The position numbers and the translations under genes are program-made. A DNA stretch of 64,000 bases from Linnemannia schmuckeri (Eukaryota; Mortierellomycota; Mortierellomycetes; Mortierellales; Mortierellaceae). Location: positions 372,001 to 436,000 of the forward strand of contig JANATG010000012.1 of NCBI GenBank assembly GCA_029449235.1, given 5' to 3'. Below the pieces are notes generated by a model. That model was not told the origin of the DNA. It was given only the letters and a program-made list of their open reading frames with translations, and did not search any database. Positions 47,283 to 58,300 of this stretch are shown piece after piece (the first letter of the stretch is position 1; each line of letters begins with the position of its first letter).

Positions 47283-48847
47283 CTAGAAGAAGAGGTATGC
47301 GAAAATGAAGGCGATCAAGGCTGCTCCAGCGACATAGCTGGCAGGGAAACCCTGAGGCTGGGCAACGTGAACGGCAGTCAAGGTCGGTGCTGAAGGAGAC
47401 GAGGCAGAGTCGGACTTGCGCTGGCGAAGCTATATAACATGCAGGAGCAGAAAAAAATGAGAAGGCATGAGTTAATGCGTGTTGTAATAGCGATAGGAGG
47501 TGAAGACAAAAGCGTTATGCGGTCGCTATGATCTCAACTTGCTACTACGGTTCCTTAGATAACAAATATGGGGGTACTGTCTCACTTACAGTGTTGGTCT
47601 CGGCCTCGAGCTGCTTCACAGAGTTCTGGAGGTTCTGGATAATGTGCTGAGCATTGTCGAGGTCACGCTTCAACTTTTGGGCATCGGCGCCTGTGCTGGT
47701 GGAAGTGGTGCTGTTGTAGCTATCTCTGCTGACGAGCGAAGGGGCCGCCGAGGTCGATGAAGTTGTTGGGATGTGAGCAGTGGTAACGGGGGGCACGACA
47801 GCCTGTGGGCTCTGCTGATGCGTCGAGACGGTGGTATGTGATACACTCTCGTCCTCTTCCTGAATCTGAGTAATGGCGTGCTCCAGAGGAGGCAAGAAGG
47901 TGCAACGAATTTTTTTTTCACGGATCTGATCCTTGGCATCCCTCTCCATTGTAGGCCACTAGAGAAGTCGATAGAAACATATTATAGGAAACGGTGGCAG
48001 GTGTTAACTTGAAATCCTTTGAACGTAAAGAAAATTGAATAAAAATGACGCGTTTGTATTATCTGCCGAGTACAGTAGTGTCCTGTGTGTATTTACCAAG
48101 TCTGCAGGGGCGATCTGCTCGCGTTCGGCAGTGATGGCAACACTCTGAACCAAGAACTTGTCCTTGCACTTGAAGTCTGCTGGAGGATCTTCCTTCATGG
48201 CCTGCATTTGAACTAGCCAGTAGAAAATATTGCGATGAGAGCCGAGAGGCAGGTTAGATGAAATGAACGACCGAGCCTGTATTCTGTGGTGTTTGTTTCG
48301 TACGACCGGTTTGTTCTTGTCCAAGCGATGGCTGTGATCATCTAGTATTTGTCATTCAGTCTGTCACAAGTTTTTCCCTTGCGCTCGATGTCTGCGTTGT
48401 TGTTGTTGCTGTTGTTGTAGTTTTCTCCTGGTACTTGTTGCTGGACCGGATGGCGTGCTTGCTGTTGTTGTTGGTGGCTCGCTTTCTGTTTTACCTTGAA
48501 CCTCCAGCTCCTGACCGGGCTCGATGCGACCCGAGTTGGGACGGACGCAGTACTGCTTGGGGGCTGTAGTCTTGACCTTGAAGGCGATGGGGAGCTGAGT
48601 AGGGTTACGGATGATCAGCGACTCCTTAATGGCCTCGGTCAAGGGCCCTGTTGGTTGAGAATAGCAAAAGGAGTAAAATGAGTGGGTTATGGCGCTGGAC
48701 TTGGCATATGCCGACAAAAGACTATTCAGGAACGGGAGTCAAAAGGAGTATGTAGTCGAGGACACGCGTGAGCAAGGATGAGCGTGAGTGTGCATGCTGC
48801 TTACTGCGAAAGGAGAGCTGGCTGGAGGGATCGAGTTCGATGGACAT
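47283..48847 (-). CDS. SCS2: VAMP-associated protein (VAP/Scs2), ER membrane contact-site protein
   Basis: Five minus-strand exons (48847-48805, 48647-48495, 48212-48097, 47958-47590, 47429-47283) give 275 residues with matching phases. The N-terminal MSP domain (about 1-125) opens MSIELDPSSQLSFRRPLTEA, contains LIIRNPTQLPIAFKVKTTAP, the FFAT-binding surface, then YCVRPNSGRIEPGQ and KFLVQSVAIT. A Ser/Thr-rich linker, a short coiled coil (LKRDLDNAQHIIQNLQNSVK) and a single C-terminal helix (YVAGAALIAFIFAYLFF) follow. VAPs are tail-anchored in the ER and recruit FFAT-motif lipid-transfer proteins to plasma-membrane and organelle contacts. Length and order are normal for the family. Confidence 0.95.
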
Positions 48848-49609
48848 TGTAGTTGAAGTTGTCGTGGTTGGTGTGAGTGAAGGAAAGATGATGGTCGCAG
48901 AAAAAAGAAAGTTAATAAGAGTGCAAGAAGAGTGACCGAATAGGAGACGGTAGTAGAAGAGACAAGTGATGAAATCAAATCAAATTGAGCCAGCACTCGG
49001 CTCTCACACATGCCTCACAAGCAGACAGACACGCACTCAGTTTCAGGTACACACACACAGACGTATGGGAATAGAAAGAGAGCACAGGTGCCAAACGAAG
49101 CGAACGAACGAACGAACAAACAAACGAGAGCATTCTCTTTCCCCCAGCACACAGAACAGACAGGACAGCCCCACTATGACAATGCGATCGATTGCTCAAT
49201 CTCAGCTGTCAACTTATCCTCAACTACAGGAAACCAGCAACGGACATGTCAAAAGAGAATCAGCTATAGTACATGATACATGATACACGCAATGAGGATC
49301 ATGCCCTGGATCACACTCTCAATTTCTATTACCTCGATCTGTCATCTGCTGGACACTTCCAACCCCTTTTTCGACCTGCAACCCTCGATAACGTGATGAC
49401 CCAGAGCACCAGCAACAAAACAAACGAAGACGACGGTATGACCGACCCCCTCTCTGTCTTTCTCTCTTCAATTCCTACTTCTTCACTTTCAGCTTCTCTC
49501 CTCACTCCACCCAATTCTCGCACTCACACAATCCCTTTCCCGCTCAAACGCTTTGCCTTTTTATTCAAGTCCTGTCAGCTCGCACAGGAACCAGACTATC
49601 AATTAAAAG
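48848..49609. promoter_or_regulatory. Divergent promoter region of VAP and WASP genes
   Basis: 762 bases between ATGs on opposite strands. The VAP side is purine-rich on the plus strand and the WASP side is pyrimidine-rich (49440-49570), so each coding strand has a CT-rich leader. Confidence 0.5.
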
Positions 49610-50464
49610 ATGCCTAGCATCACCCTCAACAACCCAGAGGACAAGGCAACCGTCAAACGGTTCTTGTCTTCGCCCCACACCCGTATCATCACCGCTACCG
49701 TCGCAAGACTCTATATCGCCTACCCAGATCCTTCCCAATGGACATATGCCGGTATCCTCGGCGCCGTCGCTTTGATTCAAACCAGCAATACCTTCTTTCT
49801 CCGCATCGTCGACCTTCTTGTAAGTACAACTTTCAAAAAGCGCGCCTGAATATCTTTGTCCTGAATGCGCTTTCTTCAATAGATAACTAATTCTTTTTGC
49901 TGCCTTATGTTGTGTTGAATAGCATGGACAGGGTATCGTCTGGGAACAAGAGCTCTATGAAGGGTTCATCTACCACCAGGACATGCCCTTCTTTCACACC
50001 TTCCAAGCCGATGTACGCATGCAAAATACATGAAAGAATATATATTTGGGTCTTCCTTTCCAACCGTTGCGCGTTAGTCCGTCTCATAATTTTAACATTT
50101 TTCTCTGTCAACTTACCCTTCCTCTCGTCTTTAGAGCTACGTTGCTGGATTCTCGTTTGCGGATGAACATGAGGCAGACGTCTTTTACAGCAAAGTCCAC
50201 GGTCGAGCACGTCTAAGACCATGTGAGTTTCCCGCTTCCTTTTCCCCAACCCTTTTGCTGTGATGCCATCCTGTCTATCTATCTCTCTGTCTGTCAATCT
50301 GTTGTCACACATATCCTGCATAACATAACCCTGACCACGCTTCCTTTTTTTTTCTTGTGTTGTCACTGGGTACCTTTGTCTGTCCTTTCTGGTCTCCTAT
50401 TCGTCGTTGTGGTACCTTTTTCTCCTTCCCCCTATTTTCCTCCATTCTTTACCCACCCCCCTTC

Positions 50465-50502
<38 letters not shown>

Positions 50503-52184
50503 ACGATCAACAACAAAACAAACACTTCTGCAGTCAAGCCAGTTCCTTCCTCGGGGACGCTCGCCAAATCCGCAAAGGCAGCCGGCGCACAAGGGCGCAA
50601 CAAGTTCCCACTCCACAATGGCAAACTAGACAAGTCGCGGATTGGGATGCCCTCAGACTTTCGCCATGTCGGACATATCGGTTGGGATCCTGACGTTGGC
50701 TTTGAGGTAAACTTTCGCTCTCTGTACTGCTGAACGACATTTTTTTATTTGTGTGTGTGGGAGAGTGTGTGTGCGGGAGAGTGTTTGTTTTTGCAAGGGA
50801 AGAATGAAGAGCAGGGTTGGGTAGGGGTAGCGTAGAGAATGTCATGGGATCATGAGACAAATAAGCACCATGTGTTGACCTTGCATGTGCCTGGTATCTT
50901 CTTTTCAAATCAAAAAAAGGATGCGGGCCTTATCCCTTCGTCTGTCGCGAGTCACATATCCCACCCGCAAAAATTGGAAGCGAAAAAGCTTCCGAAACAG
51001 ACGAAGGGATAGGGGTGTCCTATGCTCAAGTAGTAAAGGATGAAGGACAAAAGACAAAAAAAGAGCAAATCTCAGTGCACTACATTCTCATCGTTTTCGA
51101 GATACAGAACGTCTCCATCTGCGATTACACTTGCACCTGTATACCTATGCTCTCCAACGACTGATCCCTGTGTACCGACACTCCTCCCACATAATAGGCA
51201 CAGAATATTGATCCAGCGTGGAGGACACTGTTTGACCAACTGGACACATTCGGCGTGAGCAGACAGCAAATCAACGAGAACGCGGGCTTCATCACTAACT
51301 TCGTCAATGCTCATGGAGGACTCGCTCCAATCAAACCCAACGGAGCCAGCAACGGAAGCAATAGTAGTCTATCGGATCTCTCGCGGATTGATTCTCCTCC
51401 ACCTGCGAGAGCACAATCTCCACAACCATCGTCCAAGAAACGACCACCCCCGCCGCCTCCACCACCTGTGAATACCAATTCACCGAATCAGGGAGGAGGA
51501 GCATCACCGATGGTGTCGCCAGCACCGTACCATGGATATCTACCGAGACCCCTCGCCCAGGTGATGGCTAGTCTTTCGTTTGGGACGTCGTCTTTCTATG
51601 GAAATAGTTCTTCAACAAGTCCTCATTCACCTCGGACGCCGTCACCACGACAGGATGCAGGAGAGTCGGACACCAGTCATTCCATTGCATCGCCCCCAAC
51701 TGTCCCTCCGCCCCCACCCCCACCTCCTCCACCAATGGTAGGCACTGGACAACTGCTACAAAAACAAGAACCAAAACAACAACAATCTTTGTCGATCATG
51801 ACCAACACCAACCAATCGAATTCCTCAGGACCACCATCCGCCCCGCTATCTCCTTCTCCTTCTTCCTCATCCTCGGCCACGTCGAATGCGATCAAGAGCC
51901 CAGTCGAGAGTTCACTATTGGCGAGCATCCGAGAATCGGGCGGACTTCAAGGACTGCGCAAGACGGGTGCCCTCCGATCACCGCCTCCTCGTCCCCCCGT
52001 CACCGGACCAGGAGGTAATCGTCCAAGCTCGCCCTCGATGATGATGAATTCGGGTAATAACCAGGGCGATCTGGTCTCGGCACTGGTTGCGGCTCTTCAT
52101 CGACGACAGACCAAGGTGACCTATAGTGAGGATGAGGATGGTGCTGGTAGTGAGTCTGATGATGGATGGGACGCTGATGATTAA
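49610..52184 (+). CDS. LAS17: WASP/Las17 family activator of Arp2/3
   Basis: Five exons (49610-49819, 49923-50012, 50135-50222, 50534-50706, 51198-52184) give 515 residues. The WH1/EVH1 domain (about 10-130) includes IVWEQELYEGFIYHQDMPFF and SYVAGFSFADEHEA. A CRIB/GBD motif follows at about 166-182 (IGMPSDFRHVGHIGWDP), which binds Cdc42-GTP. Then come poly-Pro tracts, a WH2-like actin-binding motif (LLASIRESGGLQGLRKTG), a central amphipathic helix (LVSALVAALHRR) and an acidic tail with the Arp2/3-binding Trp (DDGWDADD). This is the complete metazoan-type layout. S. cerevisiae Las17 has no CRIB, so Cdc42 control is probably retained here. Intron 4 is long and contains a perfect inverted repeat. 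Confidence 0.95.
50464..50502 (+). repeat. (CAA)n microsatellite in WASP intron 3
   Basis: About 13 CAA units shortly before the exon 4 acceptor at 50531-50533. It is non-coding here, unlike most CAA runs of this window, and may space the branch point from the acceptor. Confidence 0.8.
50928..51014. repeat. Perfect 15-bp inverted repeat with inner hairpin in WASP intron 4
   Basis: Arms at 50931-50945 and 50997-51011 are exact reverse complements (TATCCCTTCGTCTGT). In RNA the pairing extends three more bases outward with one G-U. A second small stem (GGAAGC ... GCTTCC) lies within the 51-base loop at about 50975-50992. Confidence 0.85.
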
Positions 52185-52936
52185 AGTATATTGAAATGGA
52201 GGAGGAATGAATAAAACTTCAATTGTTGCACAGTTGTACAACACAGAATTTGAGCTGTGCCTTTTGAATTAGCCTATCATCTATCTATCTTTATTGACTC
52301 TTTCTGTTCGGTTATGAAACCCAGAGCGGGGTAGGAGCGAACGGCTAGAACAAATATACTCATGACTTATGAGAGTGTCATTGAGAAAAAGCAGGGCGCC
52401 GGGGGACGGTGGGAACGTGGGTGGAGTTTGAGGACGGAACAAATAGTAACAGCGAAGCAAAATATGATTAAGATTGTCGCAATTGTCGAATACCATATTA
52501 AGGAAGGCGACGGTTCGATGAGCTATCCCGGAAACAGGCGCACGGCGCAGCCTCCGGAATTTTTTCGCTCCTATGTTTTCTCCTTCACATTCTATTCTTT
52601 GGTATTCTATCTTTGTCTGACTGAAGGAGGAAGTCGTAATCGCACAGCCTTTCTTCCTTTCCATCCACCTTGTTGTATTTGTTCTCTGGGGAAGGGGGGG
52701 GGGGGGGGGAGGGGTTTCCACGTACCATGGTGTGTGTGGCGTTGTTGTTGGCCGGGGGAATACTTTAACACAGATAAAAGACAAGCAGGGATAAGCTTCA
52801 TCCGAAGAATCCTTTTTTTTTTTTTTTTTTTTTTTTGGTATTTTATTCAGGAAGTCAACCGTGTTTAGAGTACTCTTTCTACCAATGGTTAAAAGAAAGT
52901 AAGAGCGTACGCCAGCTCTCCAATTGCTTGTTACAT

Positions 52937-52951
52937 GTAAACATGTAAACA
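52937..52951 (+). promoter_or_regulatory. Tandem forkhead-like sites
   Basis: GTAAACA occurs twice, separated by one base, about 570 bases before the AOX ATG. GTAAACA is the core forkhead factor site. Chance occurrence cannot be excluded. Confidence 0.3.
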
Positions 52952-53380
52952 AGGCCTAAAAGGAAGTAAAGGAAAACTTTTGCAAGGGAGAATGAAATCC
53001 CATGAAGTCACTTGAAAAGAGAAGTCATTTGCGCCGCCTTTTTCTTTGCAAGTAAGTTTGAAGAAAAGAGTGGAAGAAAGAAATAAAAAAAAGAAAAAGA
53101 GAGCTACTATTGATCGATCATGCATAAAAGAATAGATAGGTGCATTGTATGTGTACCATGTCTGTTTCTCACTCATAAAAAAAAAAAAAAAAAACGCGGC
53201 GCTTGTCGATTATATTTTTGAATTTTTCGGACTTTCTCTTCCCTCTGTTCAACCCTTGTGTTCAAAAGTACGTCACTCACTGCACTTCACGGCGGGTCCG
53301 TCCGCTCTCACATCTCCTCCCGTCACGCCCGAACCTCATATACAAATTTGTCTGCACGTCCGAATCAATGGACAAAGTCA

Positions 53381-53388
53381 TATAAAAA
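53381..53388 (+). promoter_or_regulatory. TATA box of AOX
   Basis: TATAAAAA located 142 bases before the AOX ATG, on the coding strand. Confidence 0.55.
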
Positions 53389-53522
53389 GGTTGACATCCC
53401 TTGCTTTATCTTTTCTTTCCTCCATAATCATCACCACAGCAACAAACCAATCAACCAACCAACAAACAAACCAAGCATCCAACCAACCAACCAACCAACA
53501 AACAATAACAACTCACATAACA

Positions 53523-54972
53523 ATGAGCTCGTTTGCAACTCTCAGAACATCCTTGGCCCACTCACAGCAGCCCTCAGCAGCCGCAACAAAGGCCGTCAAG
53601 TCCCTCTTCCTCCAACCTGGAAGCAATCAGCGCTATCTTTCCACTACAACTTCCTCTTTCGCTACCTTCGCCAGACCTTGCTCCATCATCACCCCCGCCT
53701 CCACCATCCGCTATCGCCAAGAAACCACCACACCCGCTCAGCCTCAAAAGCGTACCTTCTCGCTCTTCACAAAGAACCCATCAGATACATTGGCAGCCGC
53801 CAAAGCCGAAGAAGCCTCCCGGATCCCCAAAGCCGTCCAGAACGACATCCCTGAAGCCCTCCTCCATGAAACCCACCCCAAGCCTATGCTAGATGAATTT
53901 ATGGGCAAGAAGCGTCTCTCGACAAAGGATCTCGAGGCCATCCCGATCGATCTGCAGTACCATCGTGAGCCCGCCAATGTCTCAGACTGGGTCGCCTACC
54001 ACACTGTGAAGGCCATGCGGATCCCTACCGATATTTTCTTCAGAACAAAGTATATTCATCGTGTTGTCGCCCTCGAGACCGTTGCTGCCGTGGTACGTTT
54101 TTCCTTGCCCTTTTATTATCTTGAACTATATTTCCTCGCCTTTGTTCAATATTTTTCCGTCTTGCGCTTCCCACGCTCCCTTCAGAATGGGTCAATGCCA
54201 AAAGGGAAAAAAAAACAAAGGAGAGGTGGTCCAAACTAGCAAGCCAAATACAAAACACTAACAAATCCTCTCACTCTTCCCACTTCTCTTGCTCGCAAAA
54301 TAGCCGGGCATGGTAGCAGGTATGCTCCGTCACTTGAGATCACTCCGTCGATGCAGCCACGACGGCGGCTGGATCTCCCACCTGTTGCATGAGGCCGAGA
54401 ACGAGCGTATGCATCTCCTGACCTGGATGAAGGTCTCTCAACCGACCCTCTTTGAACGTGCCCTCGTCACCGCTGTCCAGGGCGTGTTTTTCAATGTCTT
54501 CTTTGCACTTTACATGATTTCTGATAGGACCGCCCATCGTGTCGTGTAAGTCCTCCCCCTTCTCTCGTTTTTTCATCACAGACACATGCACAAATGATTA
54601 GCAACAATGTTCGAATCAACACTAACACTCCGCTCTGCGCCTCTTCATTATAGCGGATATTTGGAAGAACAAGCAGTGATTTCATACACACACATGCTGG
54701 ACGAGATCGACGCCGGCGTGCTCGAGAACGGGCCCGCTCCCAAGATTGCAATCGACTACTGGAACCTTGAAGAGAACGCAACCGTCCGCGACGTCTGTCT
54801 TGCGATCCGTCTTGACGAAAACGTCCACATGTTGACCAACCACCATCTCTCGGACCGCATCGCCCTCAAGCAGGAAGACCTCCGTGTCGATATTCATAAA
54901 CTTCAGGAGGAAAAGGGTATGGTTCCCACCCAGAACGCTGAGAAGGTCTGGACAAAGGAAAACAAGTACTAA
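53523..54972 (+). CDS. AOX: Mitochondrial alternative oxidase
   Basis: Three exons (53523-54092, 54304-54545, 54654-54972) give 376 residues. The N-terminal 80 or so residues are Ser/Thr/Arg/Ala-rich and acid-poor, a mitochondrial presequence. The diiron core motifs are present in order: LETVAAV, NERMHL, LEEQAV with the following SYT tyrosine, and DENVH. AOX takes electrons from ubiquinol to oxygen without pumping protons, on the matrix side of the inner membrane. Two substitutions are seen: LEEQA for the usual LEEEA, and MLTNHH after the last ligand motif where most AOX proteins have an Arg and then NH. The start is the ATG after the CCAA-rich leader; upstream open sequence in the same frame lies before the TATA box and is untranslated. 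Confidence 0.95.
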
Positions 54973-55300
54973 GTCACTTTTCCCATTCCTCAAACACTAT
55001 TCTTTTTTGCATAACAAACACATTTTTTCATTGGCATCATCACGCCCACTTTCTTGTACAAAGTTTTCCATTTTCCATTTCTCTTTCCATCCCGCCTCAT
55101 ATCGCATAAACACAACACAAATAAAAACATTCACATCAATAGTCGAAACAAAACTTCCAAAGCGCGTGGTCGTTCTGGAACATGCGAAAAAAATAATTGT
55201 CTGTTGCTACAGCTCGGTAAACAAACAAAATAACAGAAAGCAAAATAGCTAAGACAAAAAAAAAAAACGATAAATCTCTATAGTGTGTTCGTCTATCGTT
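54973..55300. other. Convergent 3' region between AOX and SOK1
   Basis: 328 bases of AT-rich sequence with A runs, probably both polyadenylation regions. No gene is visible. Confidence 0.55.
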
Positions 55301-58300
55301 TTACGCCATCGTCTTGGCAGAAGTATTCGAGTTGGAAGTTGAGGCAGATAATGTCGTGGATGGTGCCGCCTTGGGCCCAATAGAGGTCGCAGAAGAGTCA
55401 GAGTCCTCTGCAGGCGAGCCGGAACCCGGGCTGGTCGTCGTCTCCAACCATCGCTCAGCACGCCCTTGCTTGACAAGATCTCGGTACCACGATCCATACA
55501 CCTTCTTGTTAAACTCGCTGACTGCCCGGATCTTCTCCAACAACGCTATCATCTCGTCCTCCAGTCCTGTCAAACCATGGGCCTCCATCTCTGCCGTGTT
55601 GAAGCTGAGCTTGGCCGCCAATGCCTCTGCTGCAGCCTTGTTGGCTTCTTCCGGCGATAACACCGGGGACGCCACACCAGCAGGAATAGGTGTGTTCGGT
55701 TGCCCTCCTTCCGCCTCAGCGTTGGATTTCTTGGTCGGAGGTGTCGCCGTGGCGCCATTGCCCTGTCTTGAAGAGCCCATGAGCTGGCCTCCAGATAATA
55801 CCGTCGTCGTCGTTGTCTCCTCCTCATCATCATCACCCTTACTCTGGTCTTCACCGCCGTTGAGGCGCTGAGAGGAGGACATGGAGATTGCCGAGGCAAG
55901 AGAAGCGCAAGAAGCCGAAAGAACCAGCATCGATGAACACGAGTGCAAGTAGAGCCAGCGACGGAAATGAATCAACAAACGCTTCTGAATCAACTTGTAC
56001 AACGTCGACGTTCTGCACAGCGCATTGTCCAGCCATGCTGTCAAGAGGTTCGTATCTGATGCCGACAGACTAGGCACTGTCGGAGCAGCTACCTCCCCGG
56101 TTTTGGATGAGGTTGCTGCTAGTGACACCATGGCTGCTGTAGAGGGGGGCCGCGGAATGGTGACCGTGCTCTTCATAGGATGGTGGAGAAGATTGCTACC
56201 AGTCGCCATCGACACCGTCTGGACAGAAGAGGCAGGACTTCCACGTCGAAGACCTACTGTCGTCGGAATCGGAGTTTCAGGCGAGAGTGATGATCGTCGA
56301 CTTCCAGTCACAGCTGTCGCAGCTGCTGCGATGGCGGCAGTTCCATTCACGCTCCTCTCTCGAACCTTGCGCGCGGCAAACTCGATTTGGATCACAATGT
56401 CCTTCATTCCACTGTTTCCACCGCTGGCATTCGATCCATGCTGCCCACCACCGGATTTTCCGGTCTGCGTGTTGGCTCCGAAATTGGCATTTTCGTCCGT
56501 CAGTAACAGCCACACAACTTTCTTAATCTCGACAAGATCTTGCTGCGTCCAGCAGTTTTGTGCCAATTGCCGGAAAAGAATCAGTAGAATGCAGAGAATT
56601 GTCAAGTCTTGGAAATCGTTGTGGAAGAGCAACAGACGGTAGTGATCCAACTCGAATGTCTCCGGCATCGTATTCACCGATCCATGAGGTCGCAGTATCA
56701 TCTCCAATAGACCTAGATAACGGAGTGGAGATAAAGTTAGCAAATAAATAAAAACAACAATATTCGTGTGATAGACTGCGCAAATGACGAACCTTCGTTC
56801 ACAACACCGTCCAAAATGTTTTCGCCAATGTCAGTGCTGACTACACTCGTCCGTCGCTTGAAATTGATAGCTGCCTGGGCTGATGACAATGCCGCTGGAC
56901 TCGATCCTTGCGGGTTTCCGTCCTGTTCCGTCGATGGAGAGGAAGCAAGACTTGGTCGACGAGAACACGGGATTGTGGCCACATTAGGAGGAGATACCTT
57001 GCCGATCACCGACTGCTTGACCGATTCCCAATTGAGCCACGACTTCTTGAACCAACTCGTGGTCCGATGGAGAGATCCGCCACGTCCGAGGTGCTCCGTA
57101 AAGTACTTCTGCTCAAAATCGATCGAATTGTCCAGCAACCACGGTCTCAATGTGCGCAGTTGATGGTTGGCAATGTCCTATCGTGATAGATCAAGCAGAA
57201 TTAGCAGCGGTTTTCAATAACGACTCGGTAGGAGCATTTAACGTTCCTCAACACATTCAGACTGAAAAAAACCTACCAGCTTCATCCATTCCAGAATCTC
57301 AAAGCACATACGAATGCCGCGCACAATCTCCTCCAAGTCCACCACAGTGTGCACCATGGACTCCACAAGGGTATCGCGCATGGGTGCACAGTGTCCTTTC
57401 AATGAATCTCCCAGGTACCGAAACAATGCGTGTACGTCAAGAACACCATGGTCAAGCTCTTGCAGAATCAATTCAGGATCCAGAGTCGATGTCAGCAACG
57501 ACCTCTCTGAGTTCTCTTGATGGGCAGCGTCCTGCTGTGACGGTTTGGAACCATCCTGATTAGAGGGTGCTGCCGGCAATAAAGATAACAGAATCTCTCG
57601 CAGCTCGTCAATAAGTCGAGGCAAAAGGAATGCCTTAGGAAGAGGACACATCTGCTGGGCTTGCTGTTGGATCATTCGACTGGAAGGACTGGAAGCAGTA
57701 AGACCCGCCAGGTTAAGCATCTTGGTCGTCGCATCACGTCGAGCCGACAGGACCGCCCGGCGAGCATTAAGTTCCGCACCGACTTCATGCCAGAATCGAT
57801 CTGCCTCTCGTCTCTTCGTCAACCCCCGCTCACCGTCAAAGTTTGGTCGGAACTGAAGATGCGGATCAAATACGATGTCGTGGCGAAGTTGAGGGTTCTT
57901 GAAAATCTCAAACAAGTCCAGTTCCCGCAATGTATCACGGGTGATGGGAAGCATCAGAGTGGCAGGGTTTGGTTTGGCAACAGGTATCGCGGTATTGGCT
58001 CCTGATGGTCGAGAAGGTTGATGAGATGAGGACTGCTGCTGCTGAGAGCGCGCGGCAGACGAAGGCGAAGATGCAACCTTAGGAGGAACAGCACCAGTCC
58101 GCTGAACAGTAGCTCCAGTCGATGGCCGTTGTTGAATTACTTCCTGATGCTGAGGGGCGATGGGCAACTTATGGGAGCTCGATTCTGGAGCTGGTTGAAC
58201 GCGGTTGGAAGCTTCCAGATGTCTGCCATCTGAAGGATAACCTTGCTGTGATTTGGTATCCTTGCGTGCCTCCGATTCCAATGGGTGGATGGATGGCTCC

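Larger units (their letters stand above)
52185..53522. other. Intergenic region and promoter of alternative oxidase
   Basis: No supported gene. It holds a run of about 16 G at 52694-52709, 24 T at 52813-52836, paired GTAAACA motifs at 52937-52951, a TATA box at 53381 and a CCAA-repeat leader at 53445-53505. Confidence 0.6.

Noticed and set aside
53145..53522. Upstream extension of AOX in the same open frame
   Set aside because: It includes the TATA box and the CCAA-rich leader; the mitochondrial presequence starts properly at 53523.
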